A stretch of DNA of 6,114 nt from Nitrososphaerales archaeon TH1177 (lineage in GTDB: Archaea > Thermoproteota > Nitrososphaeria > Nitrososphaerales > Nitrososphaeraceae). A program made the translations under genes and the position numbers. Numbering within the stretch: position 1 is the first letter of the stretch; each line of letters opens with the position of its first letter. The notes under the pieces are model-generated. The model had not been told where the DNA came from, made no database searches, and saw only the letters and a list, made by a program, of their open reading frames with translations. Location of the stretch: NCBI GenBank assembly GCA_014523515.1, contig JAATVJ010000351.1, positions 1 to 6,114 of the forward strand. The letters run 5' to 3'. This document shows, piece after piece, positions 5,706-6,114 of this stretch.

Positions 5706-6113
5706 TTAGATTATACAAGTATCTCTAACCAGTTTATCATTTATGGCTTTGTAGAATCTATCTAACAATAACCAAATTCATCATCCTATGATAAAGATTG
5801 TATTCAATACCTGAAAGTCAATTCTACTCTCTCTTTTTGCATTCTGATTAATCTGGATGTTATATATGTTCTCCAAACAACCTATTATAATTGATATAAT
5901 GGCTTTATCCTTATTTCTTTCGTTGTAATCAATAATTAATGGTAGAATATTGCTAACTATGATGGTTTCTACAAATATCTTATTTTTTATTCGTCAGATA
6001 TCTTTTGGTTTACTCCAATACAATATATTTGAAATATCACACTTTTTACATTTAATTGTAGATTTGACATAATCTTTCCAGTTCAAAACTTTTCTATCAA
6101 CAAGTATATGCAC
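5706..6113 (-). pseudogene. Broken minus-strand reading frame, 5' end outside window
   Basis: Reading the minus strand from 6113 gives a coding-like frame of about 136 codons: VHILVDRKVLNWKDYVKS, then KCKKCDISNILYWSKPKDI, a TGA at 5996-5994, 70 open codons including NILPLIIDYNERNKDKA and GCLENIYNIQINQNAKRES, two consecutive TGA codons at 5783-5778, then LLLDRFYKAINDKLVRD and a final TAA at 5708-5706. A 70-codon open run in DNA this AT-rich, with charged helical sequence, favours a decayed gene over chance. A C-x2-C pair early on could be half of a metal-binding site. I do not recognise the family. The frame is open at the right edge, so the start lies outside. Confidence 0.45.
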
Positions 6114-6114
6114 T

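Noticed and set aside
1..6114. CRISPR array, tRNA, rRNA or defence system
   Set aside because: No regularly spaced repeats, no cloverleaf-like GC-rich segment and no defence-type gene were seen on either strand.

Overview
The window looks archaeal, most likely a soil-type ammonia-oxidising thaumarchaeon of the Nitrososphaerales (Candidatus Nitrosocosmicus or a relative). This is inferred from the very low GC, the Lys/Asn/Ile-rich proteins dominated by AAA and AGA codons, TATA boxes placed about 25 nt in front of ATG codons with no Shine-Dalgarno (leaderless transcripts), long AT-rich spacers, and a gene set typical of that group. No marker gene in the window proves it.

Layout. (1) 1-955, + strand: an IS630-family transposase that enters from beyond the left edge. 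It is split into an N-terminal helix-turn-helix frame and a C-terminal DDE frame, joined by a -1 shift at an A6 run (405-410). (2) 1112-3010, - strand: two co-oriented phosphatase genes, a secreted purple-acid-phosphatase-like metallophosphoesterase followed by a PAP2-type membrane phosphatase. (3) 3418-3612, + strand: a small CDGSH iron-sulfur protein with a clear leaderless promoter. (4) 3788-4198, - strand: a VOC (glyoxalase/dioxygenase fold) protein. (5) 4199-4970: about 770 nt of AT-rich spacer with a compound microsatellite. (6) 5000-5640, + strand: a gene with an intact promoter and an intact N-terminal PRC-barrel/DUF2171-like domain. Its 3' part is broken by two in-frame TAA codons, a one-base frameshift and a further TAA inside what was a C-terminal C2H2 zinc finger. 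(7) 5706-6113, - strand: a second broken reading frame running in from the right edge, interrupted by three TGA codons.

The genes do not form one pathway. The two adjacent phosphatases could share a role in phosphate-ester or lipid-phosphate metabolism at the cell surface. The CDGSH and VOC genes look like independent single-gene units. The two ends of the window (an insertion sequence on the left, a run of decaying genes on the right) suggest an accessory, low-constraint region. I see no CRISPR array, tRNA, rRNA or defence operon. The most informative observations are the transposase frameshift junction and the reconstructable decayed zinc-finger protein.
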